Positions 48,860 to 63,389 of a stretch of 64,000 nucleotides of DNA are shown piece after piece. A program made the translations under genes and the position numbers. Source of the DNA: Alphaproteobacteria bacterium. GTDB lineage: Bacteria > Pseudomonadota > Alphaproteobacteria > Ferrovibrionales > Ferrovibrionaceae. Numbering within the stretch: position 1 is the stretch's first letter; each line of letters opens with the position of its first letter. Where the stretch lies: contig CANJGB010000001.1 in NCBI GenBank assembly GCA_947473805.1, positions 167,413-231,412 of the forward strand. The letters are read 5' to 3'. The notes beneath the pieces are model-generated. The model was given only the letters and a program-made list of their open reading frames with translations. It made no database searches and was not told where the DNA came from.

Positions 48860-49522
48860 CTAGCGCCCCAGAATGGTCTGGCCGGTCTTCTGCCAGTCGG
48901 CGAGGAAGGCGGCGAGGCCCTTGTCGGTCAGCGGATGGTGAACCAGCGCCTTCAGCACGTTCGGCGGCACCGTCACAACGTCGGCGCCCATCTTGGCAGC
49001 GTCGACGATGTGGCCGGGGTGGCGCACGCTGGCGACCAGCACCTCGGTCCGGATGGCGTCGTAATTGTTGTAGATCTGCACGATGTCGCTGATCAGCTGC
49101 ATGCCGTCCTGGCCGATATCGTCCAGTCGGCCGACGAACGGCGACACGAAGGTCGCGCCCGCCTTGGCGGCCATGATCGCCTGCGGCGCCGAGAAGCACA
49201 GCGTGACGTTGACCATGATGCCCGCCTGGCTCAGCGTGCGGCAGGTCTTGAGGCCGGCCAACGTCAGCGGCACCTTCACGGTGACGTTGCCGGCGAGGTC
49301 CGCCAGGCGGCGGCCTTCTTCCAGCATCTTGTCGTATTCCGTGGCCGTGACCTCGGCCGAGACCGGACCCTCGACGATGTCGCAGATCTCCTTCACCACC
49401 TCGAAGAAGTCGCGGCCCGACTTGGCGATCAGCGACGGGTTGGTGGTGACGCCGTCCAGAAGGCCGAGATCGGCAAGATCGCGGATTTCCTTTACGTCGG
49501 CGGTATCGACAAAGAACTTCAT
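48860..49522 (-). CDS. tal: Small transaldolase / fructose-6-phosphate aldolase
   Basis: A 220-residue single-domain aldolase of the TalC/FSA class. The Schiff-base Lys83 lies in NVTVKVPLT, with [14 protein letters not shown] at the N-terminus, [13 protein letters not shown], and [11 protein letters not shown]. It belongs either to the pentose-phosphate pathway as transaldolase or acts as fructose-6-phosphate aldolase; sequence alone does not decide. It diverges from priA. Confidence 0.92.
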   Translation of the reverse strand: MKFFVDTADVKEIRDLADLGLLDGVTTNPSLIAKSGRDFFEVVKEICDIVEGPVSAEVTATEYDKMLEEGRRLADLAGNVTVKVPLTLAGLKTCRTLSQAGIMVNVTLCFSAPQAIMAAKAGATFVSPFVGRLDDIGQDGMQLISDIVQIYNNYDAIRTEVLVASVRHPGHIVDAAKMGADVVTVPPNVLKALVHHPLTDKGLAAFLADWQKTGQTILGR

Positions 49523-49543
49523 CGAGTAATCAACTCCCCCAGA

Positions 49544-49572
49544 TTGTGGTTCGGCCTGTCGCCGACTACATG
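49544..49572 (+). promoter_or_regulatory. Possible priA promoter
   Basis: TTGTGG (49544-49549) and TACATG (49567-49572) are 17 bases apart in the 66-base gap between the divergent tal and priA. The -10 is imperfect. Confidence 0.3.
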
Positions 49573-49588
49573 GTCTAGAGTCTAACCC

Positions 49589-51784
49589 ATGACCGCGCCA
49601 CAGGCCATAAACGCAACCCCAGGCGGAAACCGTGTCGCGGTTTTGCTGCCGCTGCCCTTGGCCAGCGCCTATACCTACCGGGTTCCGGCTGAACTGCCTG
49701 TAAAGGCTGGCGATTTCGTCGCCGTGCCGCTGGGGCGCCGGACCCTGTTCGGGGTCGTCTGGGGCCCTGCCGACGACAGTGTCGAGGAGTCGCGGTTGAA
49801 GCCGATTCTGCAGGTTCTCGACGTGCCGGGTCTGCCCGAATCGCTGCGCCGATTCGTTGACTGGGTCGCGGCCTATACGCTTTCCCCTCCGGGCGCCGTG
49901 CTGCGCATGTCCATGAGCGTGCCCGACGCCTTCGATCCCCCCGCCCGGCGCAGTGCGTGGGTGGCGTCAGGCCAGGCACCGGAAAAGCTCACCGCCGCCC
50001 GCAACAGGGTGCTTGCGGTTGCGGCCGATGGCCTGCCGCGCGTGACATCCGACTTGGCGCATGAAGCGGGCGTCAGCACCGGCGTGGTCAAGGGATTGGT
50101 CGCGGCGGGCTCCTTGCGCGAGGTGCTGCTGCCCCCCGCGCCACCCTATCGCACGCCCGACCACAACCATCCCGGTCCCACCCTGTCGCCGGCGCAGGCC
50201 GAGGCGGCGCGGCAACTGGCTGCATCCGTGAACACGGGCGAGTTCGGTGTGTCGCTGCTGGAAGGTGTCACCGGCTCCGGCAAGACCGAGGTGTATTTCG
50301 AGGCCATGGCGGCCGCGCTCGCATCCGGCAAGCAGGCGCTTGTCCTGTTGCCGGAAATCGCACTGACCGCGCAGTGGCTCGACAGGTTCGAGGCGCGCTT
50401 CGGTACCCGTCCCGCCGAATGGCACTCGGAACTGCGCCCCTCGCAGCGCCGCCAGGCGTGGCGCGCGGTCGCAACGGGCGAGGCCAAGGTCGTGGTCGGC
50501 GCGCGTTCGGCCCTGTTCCTGCCTTATCCGCAGCTGGGCCTTATCGTCATTGACGAGGAACACGACGCCAGCTTCAAGCAGGAGGAGGGCGTTATTTACA
50601 ATGCGCGCGACATGGCGGTCGTGCGTGCCAAGCTGGCCGGCTGCACCGTCATCCTCTCCAGCGCGACGCCGGCCCTGGAAACACTGGTGAATGCGGAACA
50701 GGGCCGCTACGTGCGTGTGCACCTGCCCGACCGCCATGCGGGGGCGGAAATGCCCAGCATCGAGGCGATCGATCTGCGCGTCGATCCGCCGCCCGCGCGC
50801 CGCTTCCTCAGCCCGCGCCTCGTCGCCGCCATTCGCGACACGGTCGCCGCCGGCGAACAGGCCATGCTGTTCCTGAACCGCCGCGGCTATGCGCCGCTCA
50901 CATTGTGTGGCGCGTGCGGCCACCGCCTGCAATGCCCGCACTGCACGGCGTGGCTGGTCGAACACCGCTTCCACAACCGGCTGCAATGCCATCATTGCGG
51001 CTTCACGACGCAGGTGCCGCCGACCTGTCCGCAATGCGGCGCCGAGGGCCGCTTCAAGCCCTGCGGTCCCGGCGTCGAGCGTCTGGCTGAGGAAGTGCTG
51101 CAGGATTTCCCCGATATCCGACTTGCCGTTATGGCGTCCGACACGGTCGGCGGTCCGCGCGCCGCGGCCGAGTTCGTGCGGCGCGTGAATGCGCACGAGA
51201 TCGACCTGTTGATCGGCACCCAGATCGTCGCCAAGGGCTTCCACTTTCCGCTGTTGACGCTGGTGGGCGTAGTCGATGCCGATCTGGGCCTCACGGGCGG
51301 TGATCTGCGCGCGGCCGAACGCACGCACCAGCTGCTGACCCAAGTGGCCGGCCGCGCCGGCCGGGCGCAGCATCCGGGCCGTGTCCTGCTGCAGACGTGG
51401 ATGCCCGAGCATCCTGTTGTGCATGCCTTGACCCATCACGACCCGGCCGCTTTCCTTGCGGCCGAGACCGAGGGGCGGCGGCAGGCGGCGATGCCTCCCT
51501 TCGGCCGCCTCGCCGCGCTTATTTTAGCGGGCCCGAATGAGAAGCACGTGATCGACGCGGCGCGTGCCCTGGGACGTGCTGCGCCGGTGGGCGAGGGGGT
51601 CGTGGTCCTGGGTCCGGCACCGGCGCCCATGGCCTTGCTGCGCGGCCAGCACCGCCAGCGCCTGCTGGTCAAGGCGCCGCGCAGCGCCAACGTGCAGGCT
51701 TACTTGCGCGGCTGGCTGGCGAGGGTACCGGTGCCCAACGACGTCCGCCTCACAGTGGACATTGACCCGTACAGCTTTCTGTAG
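49589..51784 (+). CDS. priA: Primosomal protein N' (replication restart helicase PriA)
   Basis: A 731-residue SF2 helicase that reloads the replisome at stalled forks. It has the N-terminal 3'-end DNA-binding domain ([14 protein letters not shown]), Walker [15 protein letters not shown] (about residue 225), [10 protein letters not shown], and SATPALETL. Eight cysteines in [18 protein letters not shown] and CPQCG bind two zincs. [19 protein letters not shown] follows. The length is normal. It is upstream of the atp operon, separated by a 202-base leader. Confidence 0.96.
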   Translation: MTAPQAINATPGGNRVAVLLPLPLASAYTYRVPAELPVKAGDFVAVPLGRRTLFGVVWGPADDSVEESRLKPILQVLDVPGLPESLRRFVDWVAAYTLSPPGAVLRMSMSVPDAFDPPARRSAWVASGQAPEKLTAARNRVLAVAADGLPRVTSDLAHEAGVSTGVVKGLVAAGSLREVLLPPAPPYRTPDHNHPGPTLSPAQAEAARQLAASVNTGEFGVSLLEGVTGSGKTEVYFEAMAAALASGKQALVLLPEIALTAQWLDRFEARFGTRPAEWHSELRPSQRRQAWRAVATGEAKVVVGARSALFLPYPQLGLIVIDEEHDASFKQEEGVIYNARDMAVVRAKLAGCTVILSSATPALETLVNAEQGRYVRVHLPDRHAGAEMPSIEAIDLRVDPPPARRFLSPRLVAAIRDTVAAGEQAMLFLNRRGYAPLTLCGACGHRLQCPHCTAWLVEHRFHNRLQCHHCGFTTQVPPTCPQCGAEGRFKPCGPGVERLAEEVLQDFPDIRLAVMASDTVGGPRAAAEFVRRVNAHEIDLLIGTQIVAKGFHFPLLTLVGVVDADLGLTGGDLRAAERTHQLLTQVAGRAGRAQHPGRVLLQTWMPEHPVVHALTHHDPAAFLAAETEGRRQAAMPPFGRLAALILAGPNEKHVIDAARALGRAAPVGEGVVVLGPAPAPMALLRGQHRQRLLVKAPRSANVQAYLRGWLARVPVPNDVRLTVDIDPYSFL

Positions 51785-51813
51785 CGGCATAATTCGCCGC
51801 AAAAATGCGGCTT

Positions 51814-51894
51814 GGCGGCGCAGAATCCAGACTCACTTGTTGCGCCGCCGCACCCCCCATGGTAACTAGCGCCGGGTTTTCATCTGGGGGTGCG
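51814..51894 (+). promoter_or_regulatory. Two stem-loops in the leader of the ATP synthase operon
   Basis: GGCGGCGCA (51814-51822) pairs with TGCGCCGCC (51841-51849), and CGCACCCCC (51849-51857) pairs with GGGGGTGCG (51886-51894). Both are perfect 9-bp arms; the two stems abut at base 51849. A smaller stem, GCCGC (51796-51800) and GCGGC (51807-51811), stands ahead of them. They may terminate priA transcription or form a structured atp leader. No U-tract follows either large stem. Confidence 0.5.
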
Positions 51895-51986
51895 GCCAAA
51901 CGCCCCTCCAAGTGTGAAAACCTAGAAGTTTCAAATGCTTGCGGGCCAGCACCTCTCGGCCCCAGGCGGTTCCCGAAGGACTCATA

Positions 51987-54091
<2,105 letters not shown>

Positions 54092-54111
54092 ACGGGAGCG
54101 TCTGAGCCGCC

Positions 54112-54990
54112 ATGCCCAGCCTCAAGTCACTTCGCCTCCGGATCAACAGCGTCAAGTCGACGCAGAAGATCACCAAGGCGATGAAGATGGTGGCGGCGTC
54201 CAAGCTGCGCCGCGCCCAGGAAGCCGTCGAAGCCGGTCGCCCCTATGCCGAACGCATGGAGCGCATCCTCGCCTCGCTGGCCGGTGGTCTCTCGCCCGAA
54301 GGCGCGCCGCGCCTGGTCGGTGGTACCGGCAAGGATGACGTCCACCTGCTGGTGGTCGCCACCGCCGAGCGTGGTCTCTGCGGCGCCTTCAATTCGTCAA
54401 TCGTGCGCCTTGCGCGCCGCCGGATCGAGGATCTGCTGGCCCAGGGCAAGACGGTCAAGATCCTGTGCGTCGGCAAGAAGGGCCGCGACCAGCTGAAGCG
54501 GCTGTACGCGAACCTCATCATCGACACCATCGACCTCAGTCGCGTCCGTCGCCTCGGCTTCGGAGACGCCTCGCCCATCGCCGAGCGCGTTCTGGCCATG
54601 TTCGAGGCCGGCGAGTTCGACGTGGCGACGATCTTCTACAACCGCTTCCGTTCGGTGATCAGCCAGGTCCCGACCGAGCAGCAGCTTATTCCGGCCAAAC
54701 TCCCGGATGCGGCCGATGCGCCCGATCTGGGCGGTGCGGTCTACGAGTTCGAGCCCGACGAGGACGAAATCCTCGCCAGCTTGCTGCCGCTGAACCTGAA
54801 GGTCCAGGTGTTCCGGGCACTGCTCGAGAATGCCGCGTCCGAGCAGGGCGCCAAGCTTACCGCCATGGACAATGCCACCCGTAATGCGGGCGACATGATC
54901 AACAAGCTGACAGTGGTCTACAACCGCCAGCGTCAGGCGGTCATCACCAAGGAACTGATCGAAATCATCTCCGGAGCGTCGGCCGTCTAG
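54112..54990 (+). CDS. atpG: F1 ATP synthase subunit gamma
   Basis: A 292-residue central-shaft subunit that rotates inside the alpha-beta ring. The N-terminal helix has [20 protein letters not shown] and the C-terminal helix [32 protein letters not shown]; both are the coiled-coil shaft. [15 protein letters not shown] lies between. It is 20 bases after atpA. Confidence 0.97.
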   Translation: MPSLKSLRLRINSVKSTQKITKAMKMVAASKLRRAQEAVEAGRPYAERMERILASLAGGLSPEGAPRLVGGTGKDDVHLLVVATAERGLCGAFNSSIVRLARRRIEDLLAQGKTVKILCVGKKGRDQLKRLYANLIIDTIDLSRVRRLGFGDASPIAERVLAMFEAGEFDVATIFYNRFRSVISQVPTEQQLIPAKLPDAADAPDLGGAVYEFEPDEDEILASLLPLNLKVQVFRALLENAASEQGAKLTAMDNATRNAGDMINKLTVVYNRQRQAVITKELIEIISGASAV

Positions 54991-56454
<1,464 letters not shown>

Positions 56455-56481
56455 GAGCCGCACCGGCAGAAAGGCAGCGTT

Positions 56482-56880
56482 ATGGCCGACAAGGTCGCAT
56501 TCGAACTGGTTTCGCCCGAGAAGCTGCTGCTCTCGGTGTCGGCGGAAATGATCGTGGTGCCCGGCTCCGAAGGCGACTTCGCCGTCATGGCCGGCCACGC
56601 CCCGATGATCTCGACGCTCCGTCCCGGCGCGATCGAGGTCTACGAAGGCGACAAGATCGAAAACCGCATCTTCGTCGCCGGCGGTTTCGCCGAGGTCTCT
56701 AACGACCGGCTCACGGTGCTGGCCGAAGAGGCCGTGCCCTATGACCAACTCGAGCGCGCGCGCCTTGAGCAGCGTCTCAAGGACGCTGGCGAGGATGTCG
56801 AGGACGCCAAGACCGACGAGGCCCGCGCCGCGGCGCAGGCCAAGGTCGACCAGCTTCGCCAGGTACTCGAAGCCCTCTGA
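56482..56880 (+). CDS. atpC: F1 ATP synthase subunit epsilon
   Basis: A 132-residue subunit with the N-terminal beta barrel (FELVSPEKLLLSVSAEMIVVPG, GDFAVMAGHAPMISTLRPG) and a C-terminal helical hairpin. It couples the gamma shaft to the c-ring and restrains ATP hydrolysis. It ends the operon, with a strong terminator 22 bases later. Confidence 0.96.
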   Translation: MADKVAFELVSPEKLLLSVSAEMIVVPGSEGDFAVMAGHAPMISTLRPGAIEVYEGDKIENRIFVAGGFAEVSNDRLTVLAEEAVPYDQLERARLEQRLKDAGEDVEDAKTDEARAAAQAKVDQLRQVLEAL

Positions 56881-56901
56881 GCTCCGGAACATGTGACAAC
56901 G

Positions 56902-56932
56902 AAAGGGCGTCGGCATGAACCGGCGCCTTTTT
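56902..56932 (+). terminator. Terminator of the atpHAGDC operon
   Basis: AAAGGGCGTCGG (56902-56913) pairs with CCGGCGCCTTT (from 56920) around the loop CATGAA, with one bulged G and one G-U pair. Five T follow. It separates the ATP synthase genes from the sensor kinase. Confidence 0.8.
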
Positions 56933-56991
56933 CATGTTTGGACAATGCTTTTCTGGCCAAATGCGCTGACCGGAATGTTGGGGACGGTCGT

Positions 56992-59010
56992 GTGCGTACA
57001 CTCATCGCCATAGTCCTTTTGCTGGCGGCCCTGGTATCGGCGCCGCGGCCAGGCGACGCCGCCGAAATCTCGCTACGCGCCGGCGGTGAGCCGGTCTCGC
57101 TCAATCCCGCGCTTGAGGTGCTGACCGATGCACCGGCCGGGATGACGGTGGACCAGGCTGCGGCTGGGCCGGGCTGGCGCAGCGTCCCAGGTCCCTATCC
57201 CAACTTCGGTTTGGCGCAACGCCGCGTCTGGGCGCGCATCACGCTGCAGGCCGATGGCGCGACGGTCACTGACTGGCGCATCGTGTTCGCCCACGGCCAG
57301 TTGGAGCGCGCGACGATGTTCATGCCGCGCCCCGCCGGGGGGTGGAATGCGGTCGAGGCCGGTACACTGGCGCGCTACGATCAGCGCATACTGGCCCCGC
57401 ATCGTTACGCTGTATTCCCGCTCGATCTTCCCGCCGGCCCGCCGGTAACCTTGTTGTTCGCGTTCGAGAGTCGCGGATCGATCCTGCTGCCAGCGACGGC
57501 GCTGCATGCCCAAACCCTGTCGGACCGCGAGCGTATCGAAAGCATCATCTTCGGGCTGGTGTTCGGCTGCGGCCTGGCGGTGATCGTCTACCTGCTGGTC
57601 ATGTTCGTCGCCCTGCGCGACCCGCTCTATCCCGTCGTCGCGTTGTTCGCCTTGTTCTACGGTGTATTCCAGGCCAGCCAGACCGGATTGCCGCAATACG
57701 TGCCGATGGGCGAGTCCCCATTGTCTACCCAGCTGGTCTCTGGACTGTCCGTGGGGCCGGCCGTGTACTTCGCCCTCACCATGTTCATGCGCTACTTTGG
57801 CCTGCGCCAGCATGCACGGTACCTTTGGTGGCCAGCCCAGGTGATGCGCTACATCGCGCTGGTGTCGCTGCCGCTTTACTTCATCGACGTGACCGCCGCC
57901 CACGTCGTTAATTCGGCCGGCGCGCTCATCGGCTCGCTGATCATCTTCCCGGGCGCCCTCACCCAGGTGCGGCGCGACTGGCAATCCACCATTCTGTTCA
58001 TCCTCGCCTGGGGTGCGCACACGATCGGGAACCTCATGCAGGTGGCGCGCATCAGCTTCGCCGTCCCGATGTCGCAGGGCACGATCTTCTGGATCATCCA
58101 GGTTGGCTATGCGGTTGGCACGCTTACCTTTGGCATCGCGCTGGCCGAACGCCTGCGGCGCCAGCGCGATACCGAGGCGCGTGCGCTCAAGGCCAGCGAG
58201 GCGAATCTCGAGTGCCTCGTCGCCGAACGGACCGCCGAACTCCAGGCCCGCAACGCCGAACTGGGAGACGTCGTGGCGCAGCTGCAGGAGGCGCGCGACC
58301 TCGCCGAAGCGGCCAACCGCGCCAAGAGCGAGTTCCTCGCCAATATGAGCCACGAACTGCGCACGCCGCTGAACGCCATTCTCGGCTTCTCGGAAATCAT
58401 CAAACGCAATCTCATGCAGGACGATACCGGCCGCTACAGTGAATATGCCGGCCACATCCACGGCAGCGGGCAGCACCTGCTGGGCCTGATCGACGAGGTG
58501 CTCGACCTCGCAAAGATCGAGGCCGGCCGTCAGGACCTGGTGATCGAACCCCTCGACCTCTCCGCCGTGGTGGACGAATGCCTCAAGGTCGTGCGGCCGC
58601 TCGCGCTTCGCAAGAGCATCGTCACGGAGCGTCGCGATTCGGCTGCGATCGTGTCCTGTCGCGGGGATCGTCGTGCGCTGATGCAGATCCTGATGAACCT
58701 GATGTCGAACGCAATCAAGTTCACTCCGGCCGGTGGCCGCATCGGCGTGGAGCTTTCGACCGAGGCCACTGGCATTCGCGTCGCCATTATCGACACCGGG
58801 CCAGGCATCGATCCGGAGATGATGACCCGCCTGTTCGAGCCCTTCCAGCGTGGCGATCCGACGATCGCCCGTGGGACCGAGGGCACCGGCCTCGGCCTGG
58901 TCATCAGCCAGCGCCTGGCCCAGCTCCACGGCGGCCGGATCGACATCGATAGCAGGGTCGGCATCGGTACAACCGCAGCGCTCGTGCTTCCTTTGGCGAC
59001 ACCGACATGA
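56992..59010 (+). CDS. 7TM-DISM sensor histidine kinase
   Basis: A 672-residue membrane kinase. A signal peptide ([15 protein letters not shown], cut near residue 24) precedes a periplasmic 7TMR-DISMED2-type beta domain, then seven membrane spans (about residues 180-380), a coiled coil, HisKA with His454 in [20 protein letters not shown], and an ATPase domain with [19 protein letters not shown] and [12 protein letters not shown]. The GTG at 56992 fits the signal peptide; the longer frame upstream does not. No response regulator is adjacent. The stop overlaps the HAD gene by four bases. DISM receptors usually sense carbohydrates or other small ligands. Confidence 0.9.
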   Translation: MRTLIAIVLLLAALVSAPRPGDAAEISLRAGGEPVSLNPALEVLTDAPAGMTVDQAAAGPGWRSVPGPYPNFGLAQRRVWARITLQADGATVTDWRIVFAHGQLERATMFMPRPAGGWNAVEAGTLARYDQRILAPHRYAVFPLDLPAGPPVTLLFAFESRGSILLPATALHAQTLSDRERIESIIFGLVFGCGLAVIVYLLVMFVALRDPLYPVVALFALFYGVFQASQTGLPQYVPMGESPLSTQLVSGLSVGPAVYFALTMFMRYFGLRQHARYLWWPAQVMRYIALVSLPLYFIDVTAAHVVNSAGALIGSLIIFPGALTQVRRDWQSTILFILAWGAHTIGNLMQVARISFAVPMSQGTIFWIIQVGYAVGTLTFGIALAERLRRQRDTEARALKASEANLECLVAERTAELQARNAELGDVVAQLQEARDLAEAANRAKSEFLANMSHELRTPLNAILGFSEIIKRNLMQDDTGRYSEYAGHIHGSGQHLLGLIDEVLDLAKIEAGRQDLVIEPLDLSAVVDECLKVVRPLALRKSIVTERRDSAAIVSCRGDRRALMQILMNLMSNAIKFTPAGGRIGVELSTEATGIRVAIIDTGPGIDPEMMTRLFEPFQRGDPTIARGTEGTGLGLVISQRLAQLHGGRIDIDSRVGIGTTAALVLPLATPT

Positions 59011-59630
59011 GCGCATCTCCCGCCGATATCAGCGCCGTGGTATTCGACCTGGGTGGCGTTCTTCTCGACTGGAGCCCGTTCTATCTCTACCGCTCCATGT
59101 TTCCCGACGATGCCGCCGTGCAGGCCTTTCTCGACGAAACCGGCCTGCATCAGGCCAATGTCGAGTTCGATGGCGGTCGCGCCTTCGGTGAGGGGATCGC
59201 GGCACTGGTGCGGCGGTTTCCTCACCACACCGACGCGCTGCGCGCATTCGACGAGCGCTGGGTCGAGACCATTCCCGGCGCGATCCCGGGATCGGTGGTG
59301 TTGCTCGAGGCTTTGGACAAGGCCGGCATGCCGTTGTTCGCGCTGACCAACTTCTCGGCAGAGAAATTTCCCCTCGCGCGCCTACTGTTCCCGTTCCTGC
59401 AGCTGTTCCGCCATGTGGTGGTGTCCGGCGAGGTTGGCCTCGTGAAGCCCGACCCGCGCATCTTTGACGTGCTGCTGCGCTGGACCGATGTGCCGGCGCA
59501 TCGCACCGTCTATATCGACGACTCCCGGGTGAATTACGAGGCGGCGGCACGCCTCGGCTTTCGGGCGCTGCACTTCACCGGCCCGGACCGGCTGCAGTCC
59601 GACCTCGCAGCCCTCGGCCTGCCGGTTTGA
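59007..59630 (+). CDS. HAD-superfamily hydrolase
   Basis: A 207-residue HAD-IA phosphatase/dehalogenase-like enzyme. Motif I is [12 protein letters not shown] with the nucleophile Asp14, motif II LTNFS, motif [15 protein letters not shown], and motif [10 protein letters not shown]. The cap is the small helical type. FDLGGV and the TNFS motif resemble the YihX group of sugar-phosphate phosphatases. The ATG at 59007 overlaps the kinase stop, which is an unexpected pairing. The substrate is unknown. Confidence 0.9.
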   Translation: MSASPADISAVVFDLGGVLLDWSPFYLYRSMFPDDAAVQAFLDETGLHQANVEFDGGRAFGEGIAALVRRFPHHTDALRAFDERWVETIPGAIPGSVVLLEALDKAGMPLFALTNFSAEKFPLARLLFPFLQLFRHVVVSGEVGLVKPDPRIFDVLLRWTDVPAHRTVYIDDSRVNYEAAARLGFRALHFTGPDRLQSDLAALGLPV

Positions 59631-59676
59631 TCGGGGCAGAAAGCCTAGGGAAAACAAGAAGATACCGCTGTTCGGC

Positions 59677-59705
59677 TTGCAATGCCCCGGGCTGCCGCTT
59701 AAATA
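59677..59705 (+). promoter_or_regulatory. Likely promoter of the ferritin-like gene
   Basis: TTGCAA (59677-59682) and TAAATA (59700-59705) are separated by 17 bases. Transcription would be expected to start near 59712, which is the ATG, so the mRNA may be leaderless. No ribosome site lies before the ATG. Confidence 0.45.
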
Positions 59706-59711
59706 GATTTC

Positions 59712-60530
59712 ATGGCTGGACGGTGGAGCAACGACGATATTCCTTGGGGCCGTTTTGACCCGGCCAAGGTCGATCCCGATATTCTCGCGGCCGTGAAGGC
59801 GGCGGCCTTGGTCGAGCGCAATGCCCAGGACTATGTCGCCTACCTGAACAACGTCTTCCCCGACGATCCGCAGTTCCAGGAAAATATCGCCGCCTGGGGT
59901 TTCGAGGAGGAACAGCATGGCCTGGCGCTTGCCGCCTGGGCCGTGCATGCCGATCCTTCATTCGATTTCCAGGGCTCGCTGGCGCGCTTTCGCGACAGTT
60001 TCCAATTGCCGCTCGATGCCACCGCGTCGGTGCGTGGCAGCCGTGCGGGCGAGATGATCGCGCGCTGCGTCGTCGAATGCGGCACCTCGTCGCTTTACAG
60101 CGCGCTGCGCGACGCGACGGATGAGCCGGTATTGGAGGCCATATGCAACCGCATCGCGGGTGACGAGTTCCGCCACTACAAACTGTTCTACGAAGGCTTC
60201 CTGAAATGCGACGCGACCGTGCATCTGTCTCTGTGGCAGCGCATCAAGGTTGCAGTCGGCCGCATCGCCGAGACATCGGACGACGAACTGTCCATGGCAT
60301 ATTGGGCGGCCAACCATGCGGCTGAACCGTACGACCGCGTGCGCCACGGCAATGCCTATGCGCTGAGGGTCGGGCGCCTCTATCGCTTCGGGCATGTGCG
60401 CCGCGCCATTGGCATGGTGATGAAGGCGTGCCGCCTTAACCCGCAGGGACGCGTGGCGGACTGCATCGGCTATGCGGGTTGGACATTTCTCCAGCACCGC
60501 AATCGGCGGCTGGCCCGCGCGGCCGCCTGA
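59712..60530 (+). CDS. Ferritin-like di-iron protein (acyl-ACP-desaturase-like)
   Basis: A 272-residue protein with a four-helix di-iron pattern in the N-terminal 160 residues: Glu35 in LVERNAQ, Glu66 and His69 in FEEEQHGLALAAW, Glu122 in VVECGTSS, and Glu152 with His155 in GDEFRHYKLF. The two ExxH pairs and spacing fit the ferritin-like/acyl-ACP desaturase group. The rest (about 160-272) has no domain I recognise, with hydrophobic and basic patches near the end. It may be an oxidase or desaturase, or an iron handler. No ribosome site precedes the ATG; see the promoter entry. Confidence 0.78.
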   Translation: MAGRWSNDDIPWGRFDPAKVDPDILAAVKAAALVERNAQDYVAYLNNVFPDDPQFQENIAAWGFEEEQHGLALAAWAVHADPSFDFQGSLARFRDSFQLPLDATASVRGSRAGEMIARCVVECGTSSLYSALRDATDEPVLEAICNRIAGDEFRHYKLFYEGFLKCDATVHLSLWQRIKVAVGRIAETSDDELSMAYWAANHAAEPYDRVRHGNAYALRVGRLYRFGHVRRAIGMVMKACRLNPQGRVADCIGYAGWTFLQHRNRRLARAAA

Positions 60531-60548
60531 TCCGTCACGCCCTGGCTG

Positions 60549-61109
60549 TCAGAAAGGGAAAAAGCCCGCCGCCACCATGTTGACCTTTTCGCCGTCCGGC
60601 GACAGCGGCAGCAGCAGCCGCTTGTAGCGGACCGAACGGATCATCGGGATATAGGTGTCGAACACCGTGTAGGTCGGCGTCTTCTTGGCCAGGACCTCGC
60701 CATACGCATTGCCCGCGAAACGACGAAACAGCATCGGCGTCTGGTCCAGATACTTGCCGGTCAGCTCCTGGCCCAGGACGGTGATCAACCCGGTGCCCAC
60801 GAGGCGATAGCGGTAGCGCTGGGGATTTTCCTCGACGTCGATCAACGCGATGTGCGGCAGCAGCGAACGGATTTCCATCGGGTCAATGTCATTGCGGGTG
60901 GGCATGGCCCGGCCGGCCCGCTTGTCGTCCCAATAGTTGTAAAGCCGCGCCAGATGCGGGTGATCGATTGCCTCGCCGCCGCCGTCCAGAATCGGGCTGA
61001 ACGGTACGCCAGCGGGTGTCATTTCGGCACGCGCAAATGTTCCTGCACCTGCACCTGCACCTTGCGACGCAGCGCGCAGGAAGCCTGCGTATTTCCACAA
61101 CCCCATCAT
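60549..61109 (-). CDS. PAS-domain protein (PAS_5-like), no output domain
   Basis: A 186-residue protein. LYNYWDDKRAGRAMPTRNDI, then IRSLLPHIALIDVEENPQRY and RYRLVGTGL, match the PAS_5 domain that is common in alphaproteobacteria. No output domain follows. Single-PAS proteins of this lineage can act as contact regulators; Caulobacter MopJ is a precedent for such a protein. The ATG at 61109 is used, but the first 29 residues, with the run GAGAGAG coded by three CTGCAC hexamers at 61043-61060, look unconserved; Met30 (61022) is a possible start. Confidence 0.78.
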   Translation of the reverse strand: MMGLWKYAGFLRAASQGAGAGAGTFARAEMTPAGVPFSPILDGGGEAIDHPHLARLYNYWDDKRAGRAMPTRNDIDPMEIRSLLPHIALIDVEENPQRYRYRLVGTGLITVLGQELTGKYLDQTPMLFRRFAGNAYGEVLAKKTPTYTVFDTYIPMIRSVRYKRLLLPLSPDGEKVNMVAAGFFPF

Positions 61110-61120
61110 TTGACCAAAAC

Positions 61121-61135
61121 ATAAAGCAAAGTTAA
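61121..61135 (-). promoter_or_regulatory. Possible CtrA box ahead of the PAS_5 gene
   Basis: On the minus strand the sequence is TTAA, seven bases, TTAT (61135 down to 61121), one base off the CtrA full site TTAA-N7-TTAA. It lies 12 bases before the ATG at 61109. A single near-match in GC-rich DNA is suggestive only; a DivL-type gene in the window shows that the CtrA pathway is probably present. Confidence 0.25.
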
Positions 61136-61145
61136 TGCCGACTGC

Positions 61146-61174
61146 TTGACATTCAGGGTTAGTAGGTGCACATA
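61146..61174 (+). promoter_or_regulatory. Possible promoter of the helicase gene
   Basis: TTGACA (61146-61151), an exact -35 consensus, is followed at 17 bases by CACATA (61169-61174) or at 18 by ACATAA. The leader to the GTG at 61356 would be about 175 bases, in which I see no other feature. Confidence 0.4.
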
Positions 61175-61355
61175 AGCGTGGTGAGGCTGTCTATCGGCCT
61201 CCTCTCGCGATCGCGCAAGGCGCCATCGACCCGCGGCCCTCCCGTTTCACGGCCAGTCCCGCGACCAGGTTGCGTATCCGTCCGAGATTTATCGGAAGAA
61301 CCTAGGTACGTCCGGGCTGCGCGCGGGCAAATCCACAGTCGTAAGAAAGATATCA

Positions 61356-62582
<1,227 letters not shown>

Positions 62583-63389
62583 TGCCGCGCGTGGGGCTGA
62601 CGTCGCCGTAGTCGCGGCCCCACGCGAGCACCACATGCTGGCCGCCGACCATCAGGTCGTTGGTCGGATCGAATTCGATCCACCCCAGTCCCGGACAATA
62701 GACCGCAACCCAGGCGTGGCTGGCGTCACCGCCAACCAGGTTTGGCTTGCCGTCCTTGTCCAGCGTCTGGATGTAGCCGCTGACGTAGCGCGCCGCGAGT
62801 CCGAAGCCGCGCAGGCAGGCAATCTGCAGATGGGCGAAGTCCTGGCATACGCCGCGCCGCTCAGCGAACATTTCGGCCAGCGGCGTGGTCACCAGGGTCG
62901 CCGTCGGATCGAACTTGAAATCCGTATTGATGCGCCGCGTCAGGTCACGTACCGCCGCCAGCAATGGCCGCGCCGCGGTGAACGAGGTCGCCGCATAGCT
63001 TCTTAGCGCGCCCAGCGATGGCGTCTGCGCCGTCGGATGGATGAACTCGGATTCCTCGACCGGCGCCGGAAAGCCGTCGCCCGCCAGCGCATCGCGCACC
63101 TTCTCCCAGGGTGGCGTCGCGGTCAGGTCCACCTTTGGCCGATCCACGACCTCCACCTCCGCCTGCAGTTCGACGACGAACTCCTCATGCGGTTCGTCGA
63201 TGGTCAGGTAGGTGACGGTGTTGCCGAAATGGTCGGTCAGGCTGTTCGTCTCGCCGCCGGGCACCGCATGCAGCGACACGTGCTTCACCCGCTGGTACTC
63301 GAACGTGCGCGGCGTCAGGCACAGGACGTGGTGCGCGAGATCCACCGTCTCGCCATGCTCGTAGGTGGTGCGGTGGGTAACGTCGTAGA

